From Candidatus Synoicihabitans palmerolidicus (lineage in GTDB: Bacteria; Verrucomicrobiota; Verrucomicrobiia; Opitutales; Opitutaceae), in assembly GCA_020809425.1 (NCBI GenBank), contig JAGGDC010000002.1, positions 386,334 through 450,333 of the forward strand: a DNA stretch of 64,000 nt. Direction: 5' to 3'. The first letter of the stretch is position 1. Every line of letters starts with the position of its first letter. The translations under genes were made by a program, and so were the position numbers. The notes below the pieces were generated by a model. It did no database searches and was not told the DNA's origin. It saw only the letters and a list, made by a program, of their open reading frames with translations. Positions 56,474 through 64,000 of the stretch are shown here, one piece after another.

Positions 56474-57113
56474 GTCCCGGCCCACCCTCACGATTCTGGC
56501 CGGCGTCAACGGCGCGGGCAAAAGCAGCGTCGGCGGTCAGGCGCTGCGTGAATCTGGCGCCGAATACTTCAACCCCGACGAGCATGCGCGTCGGCTCCGC
56601 GCCCGCCAGCCGACACTCACCCAACAAAAGGCCAACGCACTCTCCTGGACCTACGGCAAGGCCAAGCTCGAGGAGGCCATCGCCACCGGCGCAGACTTCA
56701 CCTTCGAATCCACGCTCGGCGGCAAAACCATCACGAACCTTCTGATTCAGGCCGCCCAAAAGAGTCACCAGATCGACATCTGGTTTGTCGGCCTTGCTTC
56801 CGTGGAGCTGCACCTCAAGCGCGTGGCGCACCGTGTCGCCCAGGGCGGCCACCCGATCCCCGAAGCGGATCTCCGCAAACGCTGGATTGGCAGCCACGAA
56901 AACATCATTCGCCTGATCCCCTTCGTGACCACGCTCCGGGTCTTCGACAACTCCGCCGAAGCCCCCGCCAAAGGCCCCCCGGAGCCCACCTTGCTGCTCT
57001 CCATCGAGGATGGTGAGTTGACCTATCCGGGCCCTGAAAACCTCCTCGACATGCCCACTTGGGTCAAACCGATCATCGCCGCCGCCTACAAGCATTTCGG
57101 CCTCATGGACTAG
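56463..57113 (+). CDS. Zeta-type toxin (P-loop kinase)
   Basis: 216 residues, intact. Walker A LAGVNGAGKSSVGG, FNPDEHARRL (substrate-binding Asp), FTFESTLGGKT, and the lid RVAQGGHPIPEADLRKRW with Arg residues, as in zeta toxins and related kinases that phosphorylate UDP-N-acetylglucosamine or similar nucleotides. Partner is the Phd-like protein just upstream rather than an epsilon antitoxin. It is the only undamaged pair in the 53-57.4 kb island. Confidence 0.85.
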   Translation: MPAKSRPTLTILAGVNGAGKSSVGGQALRESGAEYFNPDEHARRLRARQPTLTQQKANALSWTYGKAKLEEAIATGADFTFESTLGGKTITNLLIQAAQKSHQIDIWFVGLASVELHLKRVAHRVAQGGHPIPEADLRKRWIGSHENIIRLIPFVTTLRVFDNSAEAPAKGPPEPTLLLSIEDGELTYPGPENLLDMPTWVKPIIAAAYKHFGLMD

Positions 57114-57145
57114 GCTCAGTCTTTCAGCCTGCACGAGAAATCTCC

Positions 57146-57358
57146 ATGAGCGACCCCATCAAAGAATAGACCTTTCAAACACCGGAACTCAACAATCCCG
57201 ACCATTGGCTCTTCGGTATCTCTCCCGAAGGTATCGGCACCATCGGCATGATGCTCAACTTCATCGTCGCGCAAATCGTCGGCCGTTTCACCCCCGAACC
57301 CCCGCTCGAGGTGCAAAAGGAGGTCGAACAAATCCGTGTTCCTCGTCAGATCAATTAA
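57146..57358 (+). pseudogene. Junction relic: HsdR-like start fused to sodium/solute symporter C-terminus
   Basis: ATG 57146 opens MSDPIKE-stop-TFQ, close to the HsdR start at 55884 (MTDPTKA-LAFQ). The same frame continues as LNNPDHWLFGISPEGIGTIG, MMLNFIVAQIVGRFTPEPPL and EVEQIRVP, which looks like the last ~60 residues of a sodium:solute symporter. TAG at 57167. I read it as a deletion junction. Confidence 0.45.
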
Positions 57359-57414
57359 AGCGTTCCGTCTCTCTCGTCGACCGGTTTAATCTCCAGTTTA
57401 CCTAATCAGTAATC

Positions 57415-57927
57415 ATGAAACTCCGCCTTGTCTCCGCTCTGCTCTCACTCTGCGCGTCCACCTTGCTGGCCACCCCCGCAACTGATGAATCCGTCGAACG
57501 TCTCTTCATCGCGTCCGATGTGCAAAAACCCCTCGAGTCCATGCACAGCCAAATGCAAACCAGCATGCAACAGGCCACCGCCGAACAACCGCTGCCCGCC
57601 GATGCTCAGGTCGTGTGGGATGAAATGCTCGATCAAGTGATGGCTCTCATGACCAAGGAGATGGGCTGGGAAGTCATGCGTCCCGTCTACACCGACATCT
57701 ACCGCCGCAACTTCTCCGACGAAGAAATCTTGGGATTGAGCGCATTCTATCAAGGACCGATCGGGACCGCGTTTACTAAGAAAATGCAGGTCGTCATGCA
57801 AGAATCCATGGCTGCTGGGCAAAAGCAGGCCGCCACCATGCAACCCAAACTCCAGCAAATCATGGTGGAGAGCATGCAGAAGATCCAAGCGCTCGCCGCC
57901 GCCGCCGAACCTTTGCTGCCAGAATAA
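57415..57927 (+). CDS. Exported DUF2059-like protein
   Basis: 170 residues with signal peptide (LVSALLSLCASTLLATPA). Mature part is helical and Met/Gln-rich: VQKPLESMHSQMQTSMQQAT, YTDIYRRNFSDEEILGLSAF followed by YQGPIGTAFTKKM, the DUF2059 signature. Function unknown; members are periplasmic. Intact. Confidence 0.8.
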   Translation: MKLRLVSALLSLCASTLLATPATDESVERLFIASDVQKPLESMHSQMQTSMQQATAEQPLPADAQVVWDEMLDQVMALMTKEMGWEVMRPVYTDIYRRNFSDEEILGLSAFYQGPIGTAFTKKMQVVMQESMAAGQKQAATMQPKLQQIMVESMQKIQALAAAAEPLLPE

Positions 57928-58055
57928 AGACCCGACCGCCGTTCAGGTCGGAACCAGACGAGAGGTAGATCCCGTCTTAACCTGCGATACCTCTCCGATC
58001 CCCACTATTGCCATCGCCTGCCCATTACAGCGATTGAGCCTGCTTGAGTCCTTCC

Positions 58056-59054
58056 TTACTCTTGCTTCAACTCGCGCCGCATTAAATCGCGCAACGCCTG
58101 AGCCGGCACTTTGCCGACGAACAGAGTGTGGTACACCTCGTCCAAAATCGGTGCCTCAATCCCTCGCTCGCCGCACATCCCGTAAAACGACTCCGTGGTC
58201 TTGTAACCTTCGACCACGGTCTTGTGATTAGCCATCAGTGTTTCGATCGACGCCCCGGCCCCCAGCTGCTCACCAAACTGGCGGTTGCGACTCCATCCAC
58301 CATGACAAGTGGCGACCAAATCGCCAAACCCACTCAGGCCATAAAATGTCTCCGGCTGCGCCCCCAACGCCACGCCCACTCTCACCATTTCAGCCAACGC
58401 CCGCGTTAGCATCGCCGCCTTGGTATTGTCGCCCAATTTGAGACCGTCGCAAATTCCCGCCGCTACTGCGTAGATATTCTTGAGGCAGCCTCCAAATTCC
58501 ACCCCCGCTACGTCCACTCCGGTGTAAACTCGTAAACTCGCTCCGCTGATTTCCGTCTGCACCGAGGCCAATAACGCCACTGGCGCATTCGCCGCCAACA
58601 CCATCGCTGCCGGAAGTCCCCGTACGACTTCGCCGGCATTCGTGGGGCCCGCCAACGAACCAGTCGGCACTCCGGGCAAGACTTCTGCAATAACCTCTGA
58701 CGGTCGCAGGTGCGTGCTCAATTCCAGCCCCTTGGCCAGGCTCAACACCAACTTCATCTGCGTTGCCAACCCCATCGCTCCACGCACCCGCGTCGCCGTC
58801 TCCCGCAAGGCTTGCGCTGGACAGCCCAATAAAACCACTTCAGCCTCCATCAACACTGGCACCAACTCATGCCCCACCTGCAAACTTGGGGGTAAGGGCA
58901 CCCCCGGTAGGTAGTCCACATTCTCGCGGGATGACGACAGCGCCAACGCCTGCTCAAACCGCCTCGGCACCAAAGTCACCGTGTGCCCCATCTTGGACAA
59001 ATGGATCGCCATCGCCGTGCCCCACGCCCCCGCCCCAATGACTGCAAAATTCAT
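58056..59054 (-). CDS. gpsA: Glycerol-3-phosphate dehydrogenase [NAD(P)+]
   Basis: About 332 residues from ATG 59054 (MNFAVIGAGAWGTAMAIHLS, the dinucleotide-binding GxGxxG start). Further blocks: AKGLELSTHLRPSEVIAEVL, LAGPTNAGEVVRGLPAAMV, catalytic Lys in GGCLKNIYAVAAGICDGLKL, GLSGFGDLVATCHGGWSRNR. It makes sn-glycerol-3-phosphate for phospholipids. Intact; an upstream in-frame GTG (59072) adds residues without family similarity. Confidence 0.96.
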   Translation of the reverse strand: MNFAVIGAGAWGTAMAIHLSKMGHTVTLVPRRFEQALALSSSRENVDYLPGVPLPPSLQVGHELVPVLMEAEVVLLGCPAQALRETATRVRGAMGLATQMKLVLSLAKGLELSTHLRPSEVIAEVLPGVPTGSLAGPTNAGEVVRGLPAAMVLAANAPVALLASVQTEISGASLRVYTGVDVAGVEFGGCLKNIYAVAAGICDGLKLGDNTKAAMLTRALAEMVRVGVALGAQPETFYGLSGFGDLVATCHGGWSRNRQFGEQLGAGASIETLMANHKTVVEGYKTTESFYGMCGERGIEAPILDEVYHTLFVGKVPAQALRDLMRRELKQE

Positions 59055-59255
59055 AACACGGTATTTAACCAAGATTTACCTCGAAAAACACAAAAATCGT
59101 CCTGACCTGCTTCGTGACGCCTCCTAAACGTGTGTCTGACTGTCTCTATTGGATCCACATTTCTTGCTTCGCTAACTCATCTCTCTTGCCGCAACCACCT
59201 ACGGTGAAAAGGTCACCCTACGGTACCGCCACTTCGTTCCGTCATTCCTGCCTGC

Positions 59256-61137
59256 ATGCCTAATCCGGTCTCCCAGTTCATCGACCGACTCGACTCGATC
59301 TACCGCCATTACACCTATTTCGACCGGGTGAAAGCCCGTTTGTTGGCCGGGTTCAGTACCATCCTCATTGTGTTCTTCCCACTCACCATGTGGTTCGTCA
59401 ATGGTGGGGACATGCTCCCGCCTTGGAGCTCCGAGTGGCGTTGAACCTGATCCTCCTGCTCGCCGCGATTTTCTGCCTTTACCAAGTCATCAGAGGCAAC
59501 GTGAAACGGGCCGCCAACGGTTTGGCTATCCTCACCGTACTGCCCATCCACGCATTCATGGTCGCGAATAATACATTCATCGAACCGGTCAGCGTGGGGA
59601 TTCAATTATTCGCCTTCGATATGGTTTTCCTGTTGCTGGCAATGCTCTTTGCGACCTTGCCCGTAACCTTAGGTGTTCTGGCCGTCATCTTCTCCGGCCA
59701 CATTTATTTACACCTCACCGTCCTCACCGGCTCCAATCTTCCCGGGTCTCTCGAGTTTACTGCCCGCACTCTGCGGTAAGACGGTTTCATCGCGTTTGGA
59801 TTCGTTTTCTGTATGGGCATCACTTTGGTCCGCTTGATCAAAACCTCCATCACGCAGAGCGAAGAAGCCCTGCGAGAGACGCGCCGTCTCAACGAACGCC
59901 TGGAACGCTTGATCGCCGATCGCACGCGCGATCTGGAAGCCGCCACTCAACTGGCCAACCAAGCCTCCCAAGCCAAGAGCGAGTTTCTCGCCAACATGAG
60001 TCACGAGATCCGCACCCCTCTCAATGGCGTTATTGCATCCACGGATCTCCTGCTTCGCCGCCAAGACCTGCCGGCCGACGCAACCGAACAAATTCGCATC
60101 GTTTTCGAATCCGGCGAACTCCTACTCAAACTCATTGGTGACATCCTCGACTTTCCCAAAATCGAAGCCGGCCAGCTCGAACTCGAAGAACGCCCGTTCG
60201 ATCTGCGACTTCACCTGACCGACAGCCTCGCCATGATCAACCGATGTTGCCGCGGCCAGTGACGTGCACCTCTCCACTCCAGCAACCTGTCCCCCGACTT
60301 CGCAGGATTTTACGCCGGAGACACGCATCGCCTCCATCAGGCGCTGCTTAATTTGCTCTCCAACGCCATTAAATTCCCCCCTGCCGGCGGCCGCGTTTCT
60401 CTCTCCGTCGACCCAACACCGGACGCAGACGGCCATCCACTAGTTCGCTTCAGTGTAATCGACTCCGGTGTCGGCATGGATGAGGCCACCAAGACCCGCG
60501 TCTTCCAACGCTTCACTCAAGCCGACTCCTCCACCACTCGGCGTTTCGGAGGCACCGAACTCGGATTGGCGATCACCGCCCGTTTGGCGAAATGATGGGC
60601 GGCCGACTCGAGGCTCATAGCCGTGTCGGTCAGGGGTCAACGTTTGCATTCGCGCTGCCTCTCAAGCCCGTATCGGAACTGCCGAAAACCGCTCCTCCTC
60701 AGGACAGTTCCACCGAACTTCTCAACATCCGGGTGCTCTTGGCCGAGGACAATTTCGTGAACCAAAAAATCCTCTCCGCCCCGCTCCACAAACTGGGCTG
60801 CCCCCATAACATCGCCGCCCACGGGGAAGACGCGTTACTCAAGCTCCAGGAATCCCCCCTCCCTGACGTTGTGCTCATGGACTGCCACATGCCAATCCTC
60901 GGCAGATGGGCCGCCACTCGGATCCTGCGTGGCTGGGGCCGGGACCCGTCGTCGACTCCCCTGCAAAAACAGGCCGCTTCACTGCCCGTGATCGCCTTGA
61001 CCGCCGCCTCCTTGGCCGAAGAACGCCAACGCTGTCTGGATGCCGGCATGAGTGATTTCGTGTCCAAACCCGTTCAACTCGCCCAATTGGAGTCAGCCCT
61101 GCTCCGGGCCAAGGCCCCACCACCTCCCTCTCAGTAG
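59256..61137 (+). pseudogene. Hybrid sensor histidine kinase, broken by stop and frameshifts
   Basis: Membrane domain in two frames (MPNPVSQFIDRLDSIYRHYT; then LNLILLLAAIFCLYQVI, MVFLLLAMLFATLPVTL), TAA 59777, HisKA with phospho-acceptor [19 protein letters not shown], a shift near 60255, HATPase N-box ALLNLLSNAIKF and VIDSGVGMDEATKTRVFQRF, a shift near 60590, GGRLEAHSRVGQGSTFAFAL, then a receiver domain VLLAEDNFVNQKI ... DVVLMDCHMP with phospho-Asp. ~620 residues in total. Each module is recognisable; the gene cannot make one protein. Confidence 0.85.
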
Positions 61138-61260
61138 GCGCAGGATCAACCGTCGCCCCCGCTCTCGACCCACGACTGGTGTTCCTCCTCGTATTCCCAG
61201 AGCGAGTAATGAGCCGAAGCCTACAGTCATGCATGGCAATAGCGCCCGGGGTGCCACGCT

Positions 61261-62052
61261 TCACCGCTTCGGAAACGTGCGCTGTTTCACCGCACTGGCA
61301 TACTCAGTCAGCCCCTGTTTCATCAACGCTCCCACCTCGGCAAATTTCTCCACAAAGCCGGGCACGTAGCCCGTGGTGATGCCGAGCACATCTGTGAACA
61401 CCAGAATCTGCCCGTCACAATCCGCCCCGGCCCCAATACCGATCACTGGGATTTGCACCGCTTTGGTCACGATCGCAGCCGCCTCCGGTTTCACCATTTC
61501 CAACAACAACGCAAAACACCCCGCCGCTTCCAACGCCTGCGCATCCGCGACCAGTGCCGCAGTCTCCGCATCCGTCACCCCAAATTTCTTGTAGCGCCCC
61601 AATTGTTTCACCTGTTGCGGCATCAATCCGATGTGGCCCCACACCGGTACCCCGGCTTCAACCAAACGCACGATCTTGGGCGCCAAAGTTCGCCCCCCCT
61701 CGATCTTCACCGCGTCGACTCCCGCTTCCTGCATCAAGCGCTGACAAGACATGAGCACTCGCCGAAAATCAAAATGCGCCTCCCCAAACGGGACATCCGC
61801 CACCACCAACGCCGGGGGCTGCGCCCGCACCACGGCCGCGCTGTGGTGCACCATCATGTCGAGCGTCACCGGCACCGTGCCCGTCAAGCCCAACACCGTA
61901 TTACCGACCGAATCCCCCACCAATATGATATCGACCCCAGCCAATCCGGCATAGTGCGCCATCACCGCGTCGTAAGCCGTGACGGCCACGATGGGTGCGC
62001 CTCCTTTGCGTCGACGCAGGGCGTGCGTGGTGGGTTTCGCGGACTCACTCAT
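61261..62052 (-). CDS. panB: 3-methyl-2-oxobutanoate hydroxymethyltransferase
   Basis: 263 residues, intact. KGGAPIVAVTAYDAVMAHYA, ILVGDSVGNTVLGLTGTVPV (Mg-binding Asp), ADVPFGEAHFDF, DAVKIEGG, GHIGLMPQ, ALLLEMVKPEAAAIV (catalytic Glu) and IGIGAGADCDGQILVFTD. First step of pantothenate synthesis, using methylene-THF. The ribosome site AAGG lies ~10 nt before the ATG; 17 bp before the ATG the IS701 copy B begins, so the native promoter is displaced. Confidence 0.96.
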   Translation of the reverse strand: MSESAKPTTHALRRRKGGAPIVAVTAYDAVMAHYAGLAGVDIILVGDSVGNTVLGLTGTVPVTLDMMVHHSAAVVRAQPPALVVADVPFGEAHFDFRRVLMSCQRLMQEAGVDAVKIEGGRTLAPKIVRLVEAGVPVWGHIGLMPQQVKQLGRYKKFGVTDAETAALVADAQALEAAGCFALLLEMVKPEAAAIVTKAVQIPVIGIGAGADCDGQILVFTDVLGITTGYVPGFVEKFAEVGALMKQGLTEYASAVKQRTFPKR

Positions 62053-62069
62053 TGTTCAATAAACCTTAA

Positions 62070-63550
62070 TTCTACTTAGTTAAATGTTTGACAGAACTAG
62101 AAGAGGCGACAGAGATTGGGACTCATCAGCCCGTTGGTCATCGGGGGGGGGCCTAGCTCTGCGGGCCGAAGAAAAAAATGACATTGCCGCTCTAATAGAT
62201 GCGGCCCGTGTGTTCGTAGAATTTTGCCACTCCTATTTACCGCACTTCATCGGCTGGGGGATGAACAGCGTGGGGCACGCGCGCCACTACCTCAGTGGGC
62301 TGCTGGGCACGCAGCGGAGAAAAAACATTGAAGTGATCGGGCAGGATGTGAAAGGCAGTGATTATCAAGATCTTGAGCGGTTCATTAGATCATCGCTATG
62401 GGATCACCACTCGTTGATGGACCAAGTGGCCTGCGACGCCAACACATTGTTCGGCAATGAAAAGCTCGCCGGTCTGTATATCGACTAGAGCAGTTTTTTG
62501 AAAAAGGGCCACGCGTCGGTGGGAGTGCAGCGCCAATGGTCCGGGCGGGCAGGCAAGGTTGAGAACTGCCAAGTCGGAGTCTACGCCTGCCTGGGGCGCG
62601 ATACGCGGGTGTGCCTGACTGATTTTCGTCTGTATCTGCCGAAGGCGTGGACGCAGGACTCGGCGAGACTGGACAAGACCAAGGTGCCGGAGCAATGCCG
62701 CGTGCATAAAACCATAACACGAGCAGGCCTGGGAGATGATCGTGCACGCGCGCAAGCAGGGCCTGAGGTTTGGCTGGGTCGGCTTCGACTGCCTGTATGG
62801 CAGCTCAACGCGGTCGAAGACCTGGGGGGGGGGGCGCTTTGTGGGCGATGTGGCCAGGACGACCAAGGTATGGACGCAACAACTACAACTGGAGAAACCG
62901 CACGCGGGCCGGGGACGACTCGCGAAAAACTATCGGCTCAGCGAGGCCAACCCCGCACAGTATCGCAGCGTGGAAGCATTGGCCCAGGAGCACTTCGAGT
63001 CGGCACACCAACGGGTCAAATACCGCTCAGGCACCAAGGGGGAGCTGTGGACTCGAATCTGGGTGAGCACCGTAAGTGGACCTGGGAGCCAGGCACACAG
63101 GAGCCACGAGAGCGTTTACTGATCATCCGACGCGATGCAGATAACAGCTTCAAATACAGCCTGAGCAACCTGCCGGCCAGTCGTGGGCCCACTACTATGC
63201 CTGGGCACAGGCCCAGCGCTTCTGGATCGAACATGCCTTTCCACGAAGCGAAGAGCCAGTTGGGCATGGCACAGTATCAGGTGCGGGTCTGGCCCGGCTG
63301 GCATCATCACATGGCCTTGGTTGCCATGGCCCTGCTATTTTCCCCAAAATTATGCACCCAAGTGCATGCCCAGGTCCCGCTGCTGAGCGTGCGCGACATC
63401 ACCGAACTGCTCGACTACTATCTGCCTCGCAAGCGCCTCGATGAGGCGGCAATCCTCACCAATATCACCGCCAGGCACCGGCTCAGAGCACGCGACATCG
63501 AGCGGCGAAAACGCATTCCCATCGGCCTACCTCCATCTAACTAAGTAGAA
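62070..63550 (+). mobile_element. IS701-family insertion sequence, copy B (decayed)
   Basis: Ends TTCTACTTAGTTAAAT / TAACTAAGTAGAA; flanks TTAA (62066-62069) and CTAA (63551-63554) both fit YTAR but differ by one base. 1481 bp, longer than copy A because it keeps the 5' part of the transposase gene. Confidence 0.85.
62084..63544 (+). pseudogene. IS701 transposase, nonsense and frameshifts
   Basis: DYQDLERFIRSSLWDHHSLM, LFGNEKLAGLYID then TAG 62486-62488 exactly where copy A has Glu (YIDESSFLKK); the frame continues SSFLKKGHASVGVQRQWSGR, ENCQVGVYACLGRDTRV and YLPKAWTQDSARLDK. Later shifts (near 62720, 62810-62835 with a run of G, 63060-63190) separate GWVGFDCLYGS and YLPRKRLDEAAILTNITAR. DDE fold of IS701. 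Confidence 0.85.
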
Positions 63551-64000
63551 CTAAAGCGTCTGAAAAAACACGAAGGTGAGAACAACGAAAATATGAATGC
63601 CACCTCAGTCTCGCTTCATCGCGCTTTCCCGGAGCACTCCTCGTTTTCTTCCCCTCGATCTCATCGGCTGATCAGCCCGAATGCATTGATCGAATCCGTC
63701 CAGCGGCTCCGCCCCAACGTTCGCGAATCCACGTCATTCCGTTTTCACCGGAAATCACGATGCTAAGAATTCGCGGCGAGAGAATCTCTCTCCTTCGCTA
63801 AAATGAAGTTAAACCCGTCTAATTCACGATTTTCAGCTTGAGAAATTCGCCCAATGATCGCCAAGGTGTTTACCACCGATGCGACTCCTTCGACGAATCT
63901 TCCGACGCCCTCCCATTCGCATGGGTATGGTCGAAGGCAGCCGACGCCGAAGCACGCCCATCCGTAACGCCGGGTTCGTCAGTTTTTTTAACGGTTCCGG
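63551..64000. other. No supported gene to the window end
   Basis: About 450 bp after IS701 copy B. An open frame of 57 codons starts near 63594 but has no recognisable features. I see no RNA gene or terminator. Confidence 0.5.

Noticed and set aside
63594-63767. 57-codon open frame near the window end
   Set aside because: No ribosome site, family or composition support.

Overview
The window is GC-rich bacterial DNA. Core proteins (SucA, SucB, GpsA, PanB, MetF), a TPP-riboswitch TonB receptor and an ADOP/PadR pair have the character of the Verrucomicrobiota, most likely Opitutaceae; this is judged from protein style, not from a search. The striking property is decay. Core genes are open end to end, while most accessory genes carry frameshifts, single in-frame stops (mostly explicable as TGG to TGA or CAG/CAA to TAG/TAA) or large internal deletions. 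Five or more transposon families are present, several also broken. This mix (clean housekeeping, dying accessory genes, many insertion sequences) resembles a lineage in early genome reduction such as a recently host-restricted symbiont; raw-read checks are needed to exclude assembly error.

Layout. 0-2.2 kb: end of an allophanate hydrolase-type amidase, an internally deleted arylformamidase, and metF behind two palindromes. 2.3-3.6 kb: decayed IS110 copy. 3.6-6.9 kb (-): a ketosynthase / acyl carrier protein / PLP alpha-oxoamine synthase megagene. 7-14.5 kb: polyprenyl-phosphate-type glycosyltransferases, a GtrA-like flippase, GT-C membrane glycosyltransferases. 14.4-23.8 kb (-): a DevBCA/TolC-like exporter, a GT21-like and a processive-type GT2 glycosyltransferase, and a GNAT protein. 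24-26.5 kb (+): ACP, ketosynthase and a reductase resembling 3-ketosphinganine reductase. Together 3.6-26.5 kb reads as the relic of a sphingolipid-like glycolipid synthesis-and-export island in which almost only the ABC ATPase is still open.

26.5-31.5 kb: SUI1-type factor and the intact sucAB operon. 31.5-34.5 kb: a MITE, a TIG-domain membrane protein cut by an IS30 element, and citramalate synthase missing its catalytic middle. 34.5-36.7 kb: methyltransferase and acyl-lipid desaturase. 36.7-43.7 kb: MITE, broken cardiolipin synthase, IS66 fragment, a nested DDE element, broken ADOP permease with its PadR regulator, and the better IS110 copy with a long structured leader. 43.8-47.4 kb: broken EEP nuclease, ThyX-like protein, broken CAP protein. 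47.5-48.8 kb: IS701 copy A. 49-52.4 kb: TPP riboswitch and a TonB receptor with a seven-fold amplified TonB box and a ~374-residue alanine-rich insertion. 53-57.4 kb: dead defence island (HsdM/HsdR scraps, AbiE pair) around one intact Phd/zeta-type toxin-antitoxin module. 57.4-62 kb: DUF2059-like protein, gpsA, broken hybrid kinase, panB. 62-63.6 kb: IS701 copy B just upstream of panB.

Most unusual items: the TonB-box array plus low-complexity helix inside a riboswitch-controlled receptor; the IS110/MITE family with a conserved structured left end that may encode a guide (bridge) RNA; and the glycolipid island.
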